Origin: Bufo bufo
Lineage: Eukaryota; Chordata; Amphibia; Anura; Bufonidae
DNA length: 64,000 bases
Assembly (NCBI RefSeq): GCF_905171765.1
Contig: NC_053392.1
Span: 339,233,010 to 339,297,009, forward strand
Direction: 5' to 3'
Shown one piece after another: positions 55,157 to 64,000 of this stretch (positions within the stretch are counted from its first letter, which is position 1; each line of letters starts with the position of its first letter). The position numbers and the translations under genes were made by a program. The notes under the pieces were generated by a model. That model saw nothing but the letters and a program-made list of their open reading frames with translations, was not told the origin of the DNA and made no database searches.

Positions 55157-55738
55157 GGCTGGGTTCACATGGGCGTTGTGGGTGACGTGCGGGAAAAGAT
55201 GCGGGTGCGTTGCGGGAAAATGCGCGATTTTTCCCCACGAGTGCAAAGCGTTTTAATGCGCTTTGCACGCGCATGAGAAAATTTTTCATGTTTGGTACCC
55301 AGACCCGAACCCGGACTTCTTCACGGAAGTTCGGGTTTGGGTTAGGTGTTGTGTAGATTTTATTATTTTCCCTTATAACATGGTTATAAGGGAAAATAAT
55401 AGCATTCTTAATACAGAATGCTTAGTAAAATAGGGATGGAGGGGTTAAAAAAAATAATAATTTAACTCACCACATCCGCTTGTTTGCGCAGCCCGGCTTC
55501 TCTTCTGTCTTCTTCTATAATGCCCAAGAGGAAAAGGACCTGTGGTGACGTCACTGCGCTCATCACATGGTCCATCACATGGTCCATCACATGATCCATC
55601 ACCATCCCTATTTTACTTAGCATTCTGTATTAAGAATGCTATTATTTTCCCTTATAACCATGTTATAAGGGAAAATAATAATGATCGGGTCCCCATCCCG
55701 ATCGTCTCCTAGCAACCATGCGTGAAAATCGCAGAAAA
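55157..55738. repeat. 1-kb palindromic MITE, copy 4 of 4 (truncated)
   Basis: The left arm begins AGGCTGGGTTCACATGGGCG and contains the shared TTATAACATGGTTATAAGGG module and an inner arm resembling copy 3 (CATCCGCTTGTTTGCGCAGC). The right half is shortened: after CCATCACCATCCC the sequence jumps to the outer right module and stops at GCGTGAAAATCGCAG. TGACGTCA is at 55546-55553. Confidence 0.8.
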
Positions 55739-56290
55739 TAGTCTAAGGCACACCTGTGCAATATTCATGCTGTCTAATCAGCACCCTGATATGCCACCCC
55801 TGTGAGGTGGGATGAATTATTTCAGCAGTATAGATCATACCAGTGTATGCGGAAGCGACCAATGATGCAACCAATGATGCCGTGCGCTCCTGCACTCAGA
55901 AGAAATCCAGGCCGGTATCACACGGACCACGTTCCACGGACGTGTGAACCCAGCCTAACACAGATTTAGACAGATTTGTGAACAATGTTTGAGAGTAATG
56001 GATCTTCTGTGTATGTAGAAAATGTTTCAGATCTTTGAGTTCAGCTCATGCAAAATGGGAGCAAAACTGAAAGTGTTGTGTTTATATTTTTGCTCAGTGT
56101 ATATAACCTCTGTATATAGATAAGCTAGTAACTGATGTAAAGTGATCTGTACAGACCAAGTGACGCCTATTATTATTCTTAGTTGCCAGTGGGAAAACCG
56201 CAGGATTGTATGGTTTTTGTTTAAATATAGATCATCACCACAAATTATTTAAAAATATGTTAAACATAAAAATGTGATTTAAACAATAGG
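55739..56290. other. Intergenic, no recognised element
   Basis: There is a trace of a hairpin repeat near 55900-55960 (ATCACACGGACCACGTTCCA). Otherwise no gene or familiar repeat. Confidence 0.4.
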
Positions 56291-56694
56291 TAAGGCTACT
56301 TTCACACTCGCGTTTTGGCCGGATCTGTAATGGATCTGTAAAAATGGATCCGTTACAATAATACAACCGCATGCATCGGATCCGGTTGTATTATGTCTTC
56401 TATGGCCATGACGGATCCGTCTTGAACACCATTGAAAGTCAATGGAGGACGGATCCGTTTTCTATTGTGCCAGATTGTGTCAGAGAAAACGGTTTGTCTC
56501 AGTTTTGTCAAGCGGACAGCAAAACGCTGCAGGCAGCGGAATAGAGACTGATCGGAGGCAAACTAATGCATTCTGAGCAGATCATTTTCCATTAAGAATG
56601 TATTAGGGCAAAACTGATCCGTTTTGGACCGCTTGTGAGAGCCCTGAACGGATCTCAGAAACGGAAAGGCAAAACGCCAGTGTGAAAGTAGCCT
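56291..56694. repeat. Hairpin MITE, copy 2 of the 53331 family
   Basis: The ends TAAGGCTACTTTCACACTCG and CAGTGTGAAAGTAGCCTGA are inverse. It shares AGTCAATGGAGGACGGATCC and TGAGAGCCCTGAACGGATC blocks with 53331-53772 and lies in the opposite orientation. Confidence 0.75.
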
Positions 56695-56949
56695 GATTTT
56701 CTGATGACACATTCACTTTAACAGTTAATTTATCAAGAGTAAGAGCTCTCACCATAGTGCTTCTTTTTTATTATGGCTCTCTAGTCATTCATTCATCTAA
56801 TGGATCAGAAGCAGTAATTTTGAGCCAAGAGAACCTCGGTGCCTTTTTTCTCATAGTTGTATGTTCTTCACTGCCTTTAGGGTCACTGTACAGCTGCACA
56901 GCTCGCACCATTAATATGTCCACCCCAGGGTTTACAAAGAATATGCTTA

Positions 56950-58638
56950 GAAATAGCCTTGCGGTTCACCCGGCGGGCGTTTCGCGGCGAACTTTGCGTG
57001 TTCACGATTCGCCGAACATGCGAACATATAGAGATATTATCGCCCCGCCATATTCTTTTACATTGTGAATAACTTTGACCCATGACACATCCATCAGGTG
57101 GTACAGGACAGCCAATTGAGACATTTCAGCACATGGACATACCCCCTACCTTATAAATAAACCTGATCTGGCCGCCATTTTACATTCAGTCTTTTGCCAG
57201 TATAGGGAGAGGTTGCTGTGTGGAGCAGGGACAGGCTGTTAGGGACACCAAACGCTAGCTAATAGGGCCACAAATGTCCTTTTAAGGACTGGTATAGGTG
57301 TGCTATCGATAGGTGTGACATACAGAGGGGTGCGATATACTTATACTTTTATAATGAGTCAAAAACACATAGATCTATATAGTGATCACCTGGAAGTCAG
57401 GGGGCTAGGGGCTTACTAGGGCCATTTTTATATAGGGTAAGGTTCCGGACGGGGTCGCTCTTATCAGGGCAGGTGGTCTGTGGTTAGGCTATCAGGGCCA
57501 GAATAGCACCCCCCTGTAGGGCAATATCAGGGACAGTTCTTTGCCCACCCTGTTCTTCATTACCACATCATCATCTAGCCCAGGGATAGATGTTTTTTTT
57601 TTTTCCTCCGGAATTTATGGATGTGCACTGGAACCCCCCGGATTGTGGTAGGACATATGGTTTCTGATTTAGTGCCGCCGAGAACTTATGGCCTACCACA
57701 TCTATGCTTTTTGCTTAACTTTAATAATTTAAATTATTTTCATTTTGAGGGATATCTTTTCCATTCACACGTCCGCAAAATGGGTCCGCATCCGTGCAGA
57801 CCCATTCATTTTCAATGGGGCCGGAATGTGCTGTCCGCAACCGCATTTGCGGATCCGCACTTCCGCATCCGTGCTTCCGTTTCCGCAAAAAAATAGAACA
57901 TGTCCTATTCTTGTCCGCAATTGCAGACAAGATTAGGCATTTTCTATTATAGTGCCGGCGATGTGCGGTCCACAAATTGCAGAATGCACATTGCTGGTGT
58001 CCGTGTTTTACGGATCCGCAAAACACTTACGGACGTATGAATGGACCCTCATAGTAAAATTATTAAAGGTTACGTTTTATCTTTATGTATATTCTAATGG
58101 ATTGCCTTCCTTGTACAATGTTATAATATACTTTCTATGTTAGAAAGTATATTATAGTGCATTTGTATTGTGCGGCAGTTGTGTGCGGTTCTGCTGCGAT
58201 ACCGCAGATATATAGAGGGACAAGGGTTATTGGAACAAATCATTTCTACTGGTGTGATATACCGGTCGTCCCCCAAAAAACTGAAAACTGATTGAAGCGG
58301 GGTGTTATATACCAATATACTTTCTTTATAGTGCATTTGGGTACTGTATAGAGCATTTGCGCATGCGCGTACGCGAAAATTATATTGCCGATATTTCGCA
58401 TTGAAAAAAATAATGAATGGAGATCGCAAATTCGAATAATACATCTGGTATGTCACTGTCCATGTTGTGGGACTATTTGTGGACTTCTAGTAATTATTTC
58501 TTGGCTGCAATTATGAGCTGAAGGTTTTTCAGGTTCGCCTGCCATTAAAATGAATGGGACCAGCCGCGAACTTGCGGTTCGCGAACATTTGATCGCGTTC
58601 GCGCACCGTCCCGGCAGATGTTCGTCCATCACTAATTA
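56950..58638. repeat. Interspersed repeat with GAAC-rich inverted ends
   Basis: The left end (TTGCGGTTCACCCGGCGGGC, TTCGCCGAACATGCGAACAT) and right end (GAACTTGCGGTTCGCGAACA, GTTCGCGCACCGTCCCGGCA) are related inverse sequences. The interior is non-coding (for example GCTGTTAGGGACACCAAACG). A second element (57745-58050) is inserted in it. The family is unnamed here. Confidence 0.6.
57745..58050. repeat. Hairpin MITE, copy 2 of the 19574 family
   Basis: The right end GTATGAATGGACCCTCA mirrors the degraded left end, and the interior (TAGAACATGTCCTATTCTTG, AGTGCCGGCGATGTGCGGTC) matches 19574-19840 in inverse orientation. It is nested in the 56950-58638 repeat. Confidence 0.7.
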
Positions 58639-59812
58639 TGCATATGCTGCCCATCTCAATGCAGATGACAACTTTGGATCCATACAAGTCCATATGGAAC
58701 TAGTGTTGCCTGAATATTTGGACTGATGCTCAGTTGACATCAATGCTTAAACATTATTTATTACAATATGAGGCATAGATATTAAGGGTGCAGAGGTAGC
58801 AGTCCTACCAAAACCCTGATACTTCAGAGAGCTAAAGTGCCCTCTGCCACATAAGAAGACCCAATATTAGAGATAGGATATAGTTAGTGGGGTAACTGTT
58901 TCAAGATCAGGCACTTCAACCTATGCCTCTAATTACAATTACAGGATAACCTATCACACCCTTGCCGATCAGCTGTTCTGTGTAGCACTAGAACTGCACT
59001 GCACGGTCATCATTGTAGTGTCAGCACTTGTCACTGCAGACTGTAGACTTTAGTGCAGCAGTGATGAGCACTGTCCACTACAATGGTGACAGTGCTCTGT
59101 ATGTCTGGTGTCAACTTTTGGCAAATGAGCTACACAGAGCAGCTGATTGGCGGGGGTGTGAAGTGTCATACCTCCACCAATCAGCTATTGATGACCTATC
59201 CTCAAAATAGGTTGTCACTTTAAAAAAGGCTAGACACCCGCTCTAGCCCTTTCATGCCATAAACAATTTTCATGTTTTTATTTTTTTCCTCCTTGTCTCT
59301 CAGGAGGCATATCTTTATTTATTTTTACTTTTCCATTCACATAGCCATATGAGAGCTTGTATTTTTGTGGGACAAGATGTATTTTTGATGGCACCATTTA
59401 ATTTACCATTTCATGTATTAAAAAATGTGAAAAAAATCTTCATTTTTTTTGGGGGGGGGGGGGGGGCTTTGTTTTTATGGCGTTCACTAAGTGCTAAAGC
59501 TGACATATTCTGTGGCTCAATATGTTTATAGAGAAGCCACATTTAGTTACTTTATAATGTATATACTTTTTCTTATGCTTTACTGCTATATATAATCACA
59601 CATAACTTTTTTATATTTTCAAATACAAAGCTGTGTTAGTATTAGTTTTTTTTAAGGGTGAGCTGTAGTTTTTATTAATACATACATCACTTTTTTCAAA
59701 TCTTCTCAGGGGCATGGTTACTAAAAAAATTTGATTCTGCCATTTTTATTTTTTTATTTTTGTTACGGTGTTCACTGTCCTGGATCTATATGCTTATAGT
59801 ATATATATAGTA
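58639..59812. other. Intergenic repeat debris
   Basis: About 58900-59220 is a frog-type interspersed repeat with inverted TTGATGACCTATCCTCAAAA / GGATAACCTATCA parts. About 59225-59800 is an AT-rich repeat with TATGAGAGCTTGTATTTTTG, a long G run near 59450-59466 and GTTACGGTGTTCACTG. No gene. Confidence 0.45.
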
Positions 59813-62457
59813 TAGCACCATGGATTCTGTCCCGCTAGGAAGTATAAAAACAGATCTGGTAGTGCCGCTCCTCCCTGCAGTTTTGGCCTCTGTAAAGTGC
59901 GGATCGCCAGTTTCCTTCTGGCTTTCCCCCAAATGAAAGCTGACATCATGGAGTGGAGGCGGTCAAAGAACTTTCTAGGAACGGTCGTACTCGCATGTTC
60001 TAGAACATATAAGGCTTTAGGAAGGAGAACCATCTTAATGAGATTCAGACGCCCCATCAATGAAATGGGGAAAGATTGCCATGCCGCAAACTTCCTGGTA
60101 AATATGGAAATTAAGGGCTCCGTGTTCAAGGTATATGCTAGGGGAGGGTCCCTAGTTATTATAATACCTAGGTATTTGAACCTATCTACCACCGGGAGAT
60201 TGTGATATATTGTATGCCATCCCTCCGGCTTGAGAGGCATTAGAGCTGACTTGGACCAATTAATGTGCAATCCAGAGAAACGGCCAAAATTTTCAATCAG
60301 CTCAATCGCTCTAGGTAGTGACTGTTCCGCCCTGTCCATAAAAAGGATCAGGTCATCAGCGTAGAGTCCAACCCTATCCTCTCTATCCTTTAAGCAGATA
60401 CCCCTGTATACCTCGTCCTGCCTCAGTCTAATTGCTAGATGTTCTATTGCGACTGCAAACAGAAGGGGCAATAGAGGGCATCCTTGTCTAGTCCCTCTAG
60501 CTAGCTCAAAATAATCTGAGTGTGCTCCATTCACTAGTACATTAGCTCTAGGCTGTCTATACAACATCTGTACCCATCTGATGAACATCGGGCCAAAACC
60601 AAAGCAACCCAGCACTTCCAGTAAATACGGCCATTCCACCGAGTCAAAGGCCTTGGCCATATCCAGCGAGGCCAAGACCCATGGCTTATCTAGAGCTCTA
60701 CCTAATTGCGTGATAACTTGCGCCCTTCTAATGTTATTGGAGGTGGATCTCCCAGGTATGAAACCGGATTGATCCAGGTGTACAACAGAGGGGACTACCC
60801 TATTTAGTCTATTGGCGATTATTTTTGTAAGGACTTTATAGTCCAGGTTCAGTAAGGATATAGGTCTGTACGAACCACATTCCAGTGGGTCCTTATCTGA
60901 TTTCAAGATAACCACTATGGTGGCATCATAAAAGGAGTCCGGTAGTTTTTGCTGGGTTTTAGCCGCTTGTAACATGATTTTCATTCTGGGGGCCAGAATA
61001 GCGCTATATCTGTTGTACACCTCGATCGGAATTCCATCCGGGCCGGGGGCCTTCCCAGTCGACAGACCTCTCATAGCTTCCTGAATCTCATCTAGTGTAA
61101 AATCCCTCTCCAGCATGTCCCTATCTTCAGCACTCAGTCGGGGGTGTGTCACTTCCTGTAGGTAATCTGCAAGCTCTTGGGGTGAATACTGTGCCGCTGA
61201 ACTGTATAAGTCTTGATAGAATTCTTGGAATCTAGTGATAATATCTGGCGATTTTTCCTTTATCTCTCCATCTGACCCCTTGATACGGAGAACTGGCGGG
61301 GCCGAGGCATTGTTTCTAGCAATGTGGGCGAGTAGCTTACCTGCCTGTCCCCCCTGCTCAAATGACTGTTGTTTAAGAAAAAAAAGTTTTCGGTCGCTCT
61401 TCACCTGCAGGTGTTGCATATATTGCCGCCCTTTAAGGAGCCAATCTAGCCTGTTTACCTCGGAGGGGTTATCAGTAAAAGCAGACTCAGCTATCTTACA
61501 AGCCTCTTGAAGCTCCACCTCCGTACGATGAGACTCTTTTTTAATAAATGCTATAGATGACTTTATACACCCCCTCAGGTAAGCCTTCAATGTTTCCCAG
61601 ATCAGTAACTCATCAGTGGTATCTCCCTGCACCTCAAAAAACATATGAAGTTGATCCGGGATTCGGTCATTAGAACCCATCAATGTTAGCCAGAAGGGGT
61701 GTATACGCATCTTGTTCCCATTCTCCCGTCCATCCGTAAGTAAGAGTTTAGCTACCAGTGGAGCATGATCAGAAGGCCCCTGCGGACAGTACTCAATACT
61801 CTCCAGATCAGTGAGAGACAGTGCATTGCCCATGATGTAATCTATCCTGGACAAGGCACCTCTAGAGGGGGTGAAGCAAGAGTACTGCACCGCCAGGGGG
61901 TGTCTCTCCCTCCACAAGTCGAGCCATCCCATCTCAGTAGCCACTTTGTGAAGTGCTGATGTGGAGCTAGTGGACATCTCCCCTCTTGCTGGGTCACGAA
62001 ATCTGTCTAATTCCGGGTTCATTAGCATATTAAAATCTCCCATACACAATAGTCTAACATTCGGGTATTGCACAACAAAGCTCACTATTGCCTGTAGGAC
62101 AGATGTGCTGGCTGGTGGAGGATTATACACATTGATGATGACGTATGGAGTGCAGTTGATATAAGCATATATAAATATGTACCGTCCGTCCGGGTCCACG
62201 ACACACCTCTGCAGTTCCCACCTAAGGCTGCTATGTATCAGGACCGCTACCCCTCTTGAGTATGAGTTCCCATATGTGTTAGCGCTCCACTGTACCCACG
62301 GTTTCTTTATTCTGTTACCCGTTTCTATTGTCAAGTGGGTCTCTTGCAGGCCCAGGATATGTGGAGCAAACCGACGCACATGCGAAAACACTGCTATTCT
62401 CTTCCTAGGACCTCCCAAGCCTCTAACATTCCATGACATAACTTTTAGAGCCGCCAT
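59794..62457 (-). CDS. L1 G ORF2 (endonuclease-RT), 3'-truncated
   Basis: An 887-residue open frame starting MAALKVMSWNVRGLGGPRKR. The endonuclease domain (1-240) has LQETHL, MGDFNMLMNP, SRIDYIMGNA and GPSDHAPLVA boxes, with all catalytic residues visible. The RT domain (about 470-780) has GKAPGPDGIP, YRPISLLNLDYKVLTKI, DQSGFIPGR, LDMAKAFDSVEW, TRQGCPLLPLLF and YADDLILF (about residue 697), then KYLGIIITR. It ends with LQGGAALPDLFLYFLAGQ and ten foreign residues. L1 ORF2 proteins are usually near 1250 residues, so about 370 are missing, including the C-terminal Cys/His region. No internal stop or frameshift occurs, so the coding part looks young. Confidence 0.9.
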   Translation of the reverse strand: MAALKVMSWNVRGLGGPRKRIAVFSHVRRFAPHILGLQETHLTIETGNRIKKPWVQWSANTYGNSYSRGVAVLIHSSLRWELQRCVVDPDGRYIFIYAYINCTPYVIINVYNPPPASTSVLQAIVSFVVQYPNVRLLCMGDFNMLMNPELDRFRDPARGEMSTSSTSALHKVATEMGWLDLWRERHPLAVQYSCFTPSRGALSRIDYIMGNALSLTDLESIEYCPQGPSDHAPLVAKLLLTDGRENGNKMRIHPFWLTLMGSNDRIPDQLHMFFEVQGDTTDELLIWETLKAYLRGCIKSSIAFIKKESHRTEVELQEACKIAESAFTDNPSEVNRLDWLLKGRQYMQHLQVKSDRKLFFLKQQSFEQGGQAGKLLAHIARNNASAPPVLRIKGSDGEIKEKSPDIITRFQEFYQDLYSSAAQYSPQELADYLQEVTHPRLSAEDRDMLERDFTLDEIQEAMRGLSTGKAPGPDGIPIEVYNRYSAILAPRMKIMLQAAKTQQKLPDSFYDATIVVILKSDKDPLECGSYRPISLLNLDYKVLTKIIANRLNRVVPSVVHLDQSGFIPGRSTSNNIRRAQVITQLGRALDKPWVLASLDMAKAFDSVEWPYLLEVLGCFGFGPMFIRWVQMLYRQPRANVLVNGAHSDYFELARGTRQGCPLLPLLFAVAIEHLAIRLRQDEVYRGICLKDREDRVGLYADDLILFMDRAEQSLPRAIELIENFGRFSGLHINWSKSALMPLKPEGWHTIYHNLPVVDRFKYLGIIITRDPPLAYTLNTEPLISIFTRKFAAWQSFPISLMGRLNLIKMVLLPKALYVLEHASTTVPRKFFDRLHSMMSAFIWGKARRKLAIRTLQRPKLQGGAALPDLFLYFLAGQNPWCYTIYIL

Positions 62458-64000
62458 GCTATCCTAAATCCCATGAAATGCATGGTCATGTCACTTTGGG
62501 AAAATTTACTGAACTTTCCTCTCTGCCGCCTCCCCTGCATATCTGCTTCATATAGTACCATGGAAATTATATGTACCACAACATAAAACATAGAAAAGAT
62601 AAAGAAGAAGAAAAAAAAATAAAATAAAAGTATCTGAACATGAAAACCGCTGGTAATTAGCAGTTCAATAGCCTGCTTCTTTTTGACCGTGTATACGGGC
62701 ACCTGCACGGTGTAAATGGATGTTAACCCAGTGCAGGTAGTCGCCGGGTAAGACCCTTGATCATGCTCTGCTAAACAGCCCAATATTCACTAATACTACT
62801 ACAGATATTAAACATTTCAATCGAGTAATCACTCCGCATATCTCTACAAAGAAAAACGTGGCATTTATACGATACCAATAGCGTGATACCACAAGCGGAG
62901 TCCAGCTTTGAACAATACAGGGCAGCGTCCTTCCCAGGTCTACTCAGAGTAGGTAGACGGCTCGTAGATCTCAAGGCTGCTCAGGCCTGTGTCTCGGCCT
63001 ACCCGCTACCCACTCGTCAGCCGTGAAGAACAAGGATTTCCCGCCATCCACAACCCGGAGCCGTGCAGGATACGACATGGAGTACTGGACATTCATCTCA
63101 CGTAGCTTCCTCTTGACTGCCACAAAGGTAGATCTTTTTTTCTGTAGCTCCGCCGAGAAATCAGGGAACAGAGAAATCCTGGCGTTGTTGTATGACAGGT
63201 TTTGTGCTGTTCTGGCAAGATTAAGCAGCATATCTCTGTCCTTCCAGTTCAGGAGTCTGGCTAGCAGGGGTCTGGAGGGAGCCCCCGGTGGGGGAGGCCT
63301 AGCTGGGACTCTGTGGGCCCTTTCTACAGCATATGTCGCTGAAAACGCAGCCCCTGGGAATGTAGACTTGAACCAATTTTCTATGAAGGACGCCGGGTCC
63401 ATACCTTCAGCCTTTTCCGGAAGGCCCAGGATTCGGATATTGTTGCGTCTCGATCTGTTCTCTAAATCGTCGCACTTTTGCTGCCATAGTTGAACTTTTT
63501 GTTCCAGATCTGAGAGTTTAACCTGCATGGGTCTGGTGATGTCTTCCAGCTCAGACACCCTGTGCTCCGTTTCTCTCGCCCTCTCCCTCAGCTGCTGCAC
63601 TTCATGCCTGAGGAGCCCAACGTCCACTTTCACCTCCTCAATCTTACTTGTGAGAGAGGTCTGGCACATGGAGATCGCCGTGAGTAGCTGTTCATGGGCC
63701 GCTTTAGGCGAGAGTTCTGGCTCTTCCTCACTTTGAGGATCTTGCTGCAGGGACGGGTTCCCGCGGGTCGCGTGAGTGCGGACGTTGGAGGGAGATGCGG
63801 CGCCATGTTGTGTCTCGGCTCTAGCATATTCCTTGAGCCGCTCCGCTGCCGCCTGTCCCTTGCTTGGGCTCATTTTACTCCTCCGGGTGTTCCCCTTTCG
63901 TTTCTGGACCTTCCACTCAATGTTTGCGGCTGGTTAGCAGTCAGGATTGATGAGGATTGTACTCGGGTCTTGGAGCGGCGCTCAGAAGCGTGCGCTCATA
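59813..64000 (-). mobile_element. L1-clade LINE G, 5' region present, 3' end lost
   Basis: The minus strand has a 5' leader (64000-63874, continuing outside the window), ORF1 (63873-62971), a spacer of 513 bases and ORF2 (62457 to 59794). The LINE sequence stops near 59813, just after the RT thumb, and AT-rich unrelated sequence follows (TATAGTATATATATAGTATA). The C-terminal third of ORF2 and the 3' tail are missing. Confidence 0.9.
62971..63873 (-). CDS. L1 G ORF1 protein
   Basis: A complete 300-residue frame beginning MSPSKGQAAAERLKEYARAE. A coiled coil spans about 60-136 (VGLLRHEVQQLRERARETEH, KLSDLEQKVQLWQQKCDD), followed by LENRSRRNNIRILGLPEKAE at 137-156 (RNA-recognition motif). The basic C-terminal domain has WKDRDMLLNLARTAQNL, KKRSTFVAVKRKLREMNVQ and SYPARLRVV. 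The layout matches L1 E ORF1 (282 residues), but the sequences differ widely, so E and G are different families. It would form the RNA-coating particle. The gene has no lesion. Confidence 0.9.
   Translation of the reverse strand: MSPSKGQAAAERLKEYARAETQHGAASPSNVRTHATRGNPSLQQDPQSEEEPELSPKAAHEQLLTAISMCQTSLTSKIEEVKVDVGLLRHEVQQLRERARETEHRVSELEDITRPMQVKLSDLEQKVQLWQQKCDDLENRSRRNNIRILGLPEKAEGMDPASFIENWFKSTFPGAAFSATYAVERAHRVPARPPPPGAPSRPLLARLLNWKDRDMLLNLARTAQNLSYNNARISLFPDFSAELQKKRSTFVAVKRKLREMNVQYSMSYPARLRVVDGGKSLFFTADEWVAGRPRHRPEQP

Noticed and set aside
27646..64000. Exons of a neighbouring gene such as slc16a10, which follows rpf2 in some vertebrates
   Set aside because: I looked for transporter-like exon sequence and saw none; the interval seems to be mobile DNA and intergenic sequence only.
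1..64000. tRNA, rRNA or other structural RNA genes
   Set aside because: No cloverleaf with A/B boxes or conserved rRNA/snRNA motif was recognised by eye; the many hairpins are transposon palindromes.

Overview
The window looks like nuclear DNA of a vertebrate, most likely a frog or toad. The only host gene I can support is the 3' half of rpf2 (ribosome production factor 2), as three spliced exons on the + strand (6317-6419, 22663-22807, 27151-27333) with a 3' untranslated region and a poly(A) signal near 27620. The amphibian assignment is an inference. It rests on the mix of DIRS retrotransposons, L1-clade LINEs, several Tc1/mariner families, piggyBac remnants and many large palindromic MITEs; I could not run a search.

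Almost everything else is mobile DNA, much of it nested. From 1 to 6.3 kb (intron upstream of the first visible rpf2 exon) a DIRS copy (A, 436-4056) sits inside a hairpin MITE and itself carries a 5'-truncated LINE; a 1-kb palindrome follows. The next intron (6.4-22.7 kb) holds a LINE fragment, a second DIRS (B, 8665-10612), two decayed Tc1-type transposons, a 2.5-kb TTAA-flanked element made of alternating inverted units, a nearly intact DD37E Tc1-type transposon (17046-18432), and a LINE 3' region with a possible solo LTR. The last rpf2 intron holds MITEs and a second 1-kb palindrome.

Downstream of rpf2 (27.7-64 kb) lie a TTAA-flanked palindrome and a structurally complete DIRS (C, 29107-40018) whose gag is split by a 5.9-kb L1 (E) with ORF1 and ORF2. 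These are followed by a piggyBac transposase C-terminus (40995-41621), a Tc1 with both ends (41735-43371), a small mariner-type element with an internal inverted duplication (45581-46492), a LINE (F, 49754-52642) bounded by a 16-bp duplication, and hairpin families. At the right edge is an L1 (G) with open ORF1 and ORF2 that has lost its 3' end and runs off the window.

How the parts work together: DIRS C supplies gag, reverse transcriptase, RNase H and tyrosine recombinase modules, but its RT has lost the catalytic segment. DIRS A and B keep only gag plus the catalytic half of the recombinase. L1 E and G use the ORF1 (RNA-binding coiled coil) plus ORF2 (endonuclease-RT) plan. The palindromic MITEs have no coding capacity and would depend on transposases supplied elsewhere. 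The most unusual signal is the ~1-kb palindrome family (5046, 24585, 47370, 55156), where the inner arm sequence is far more alike within a copy than between copies.
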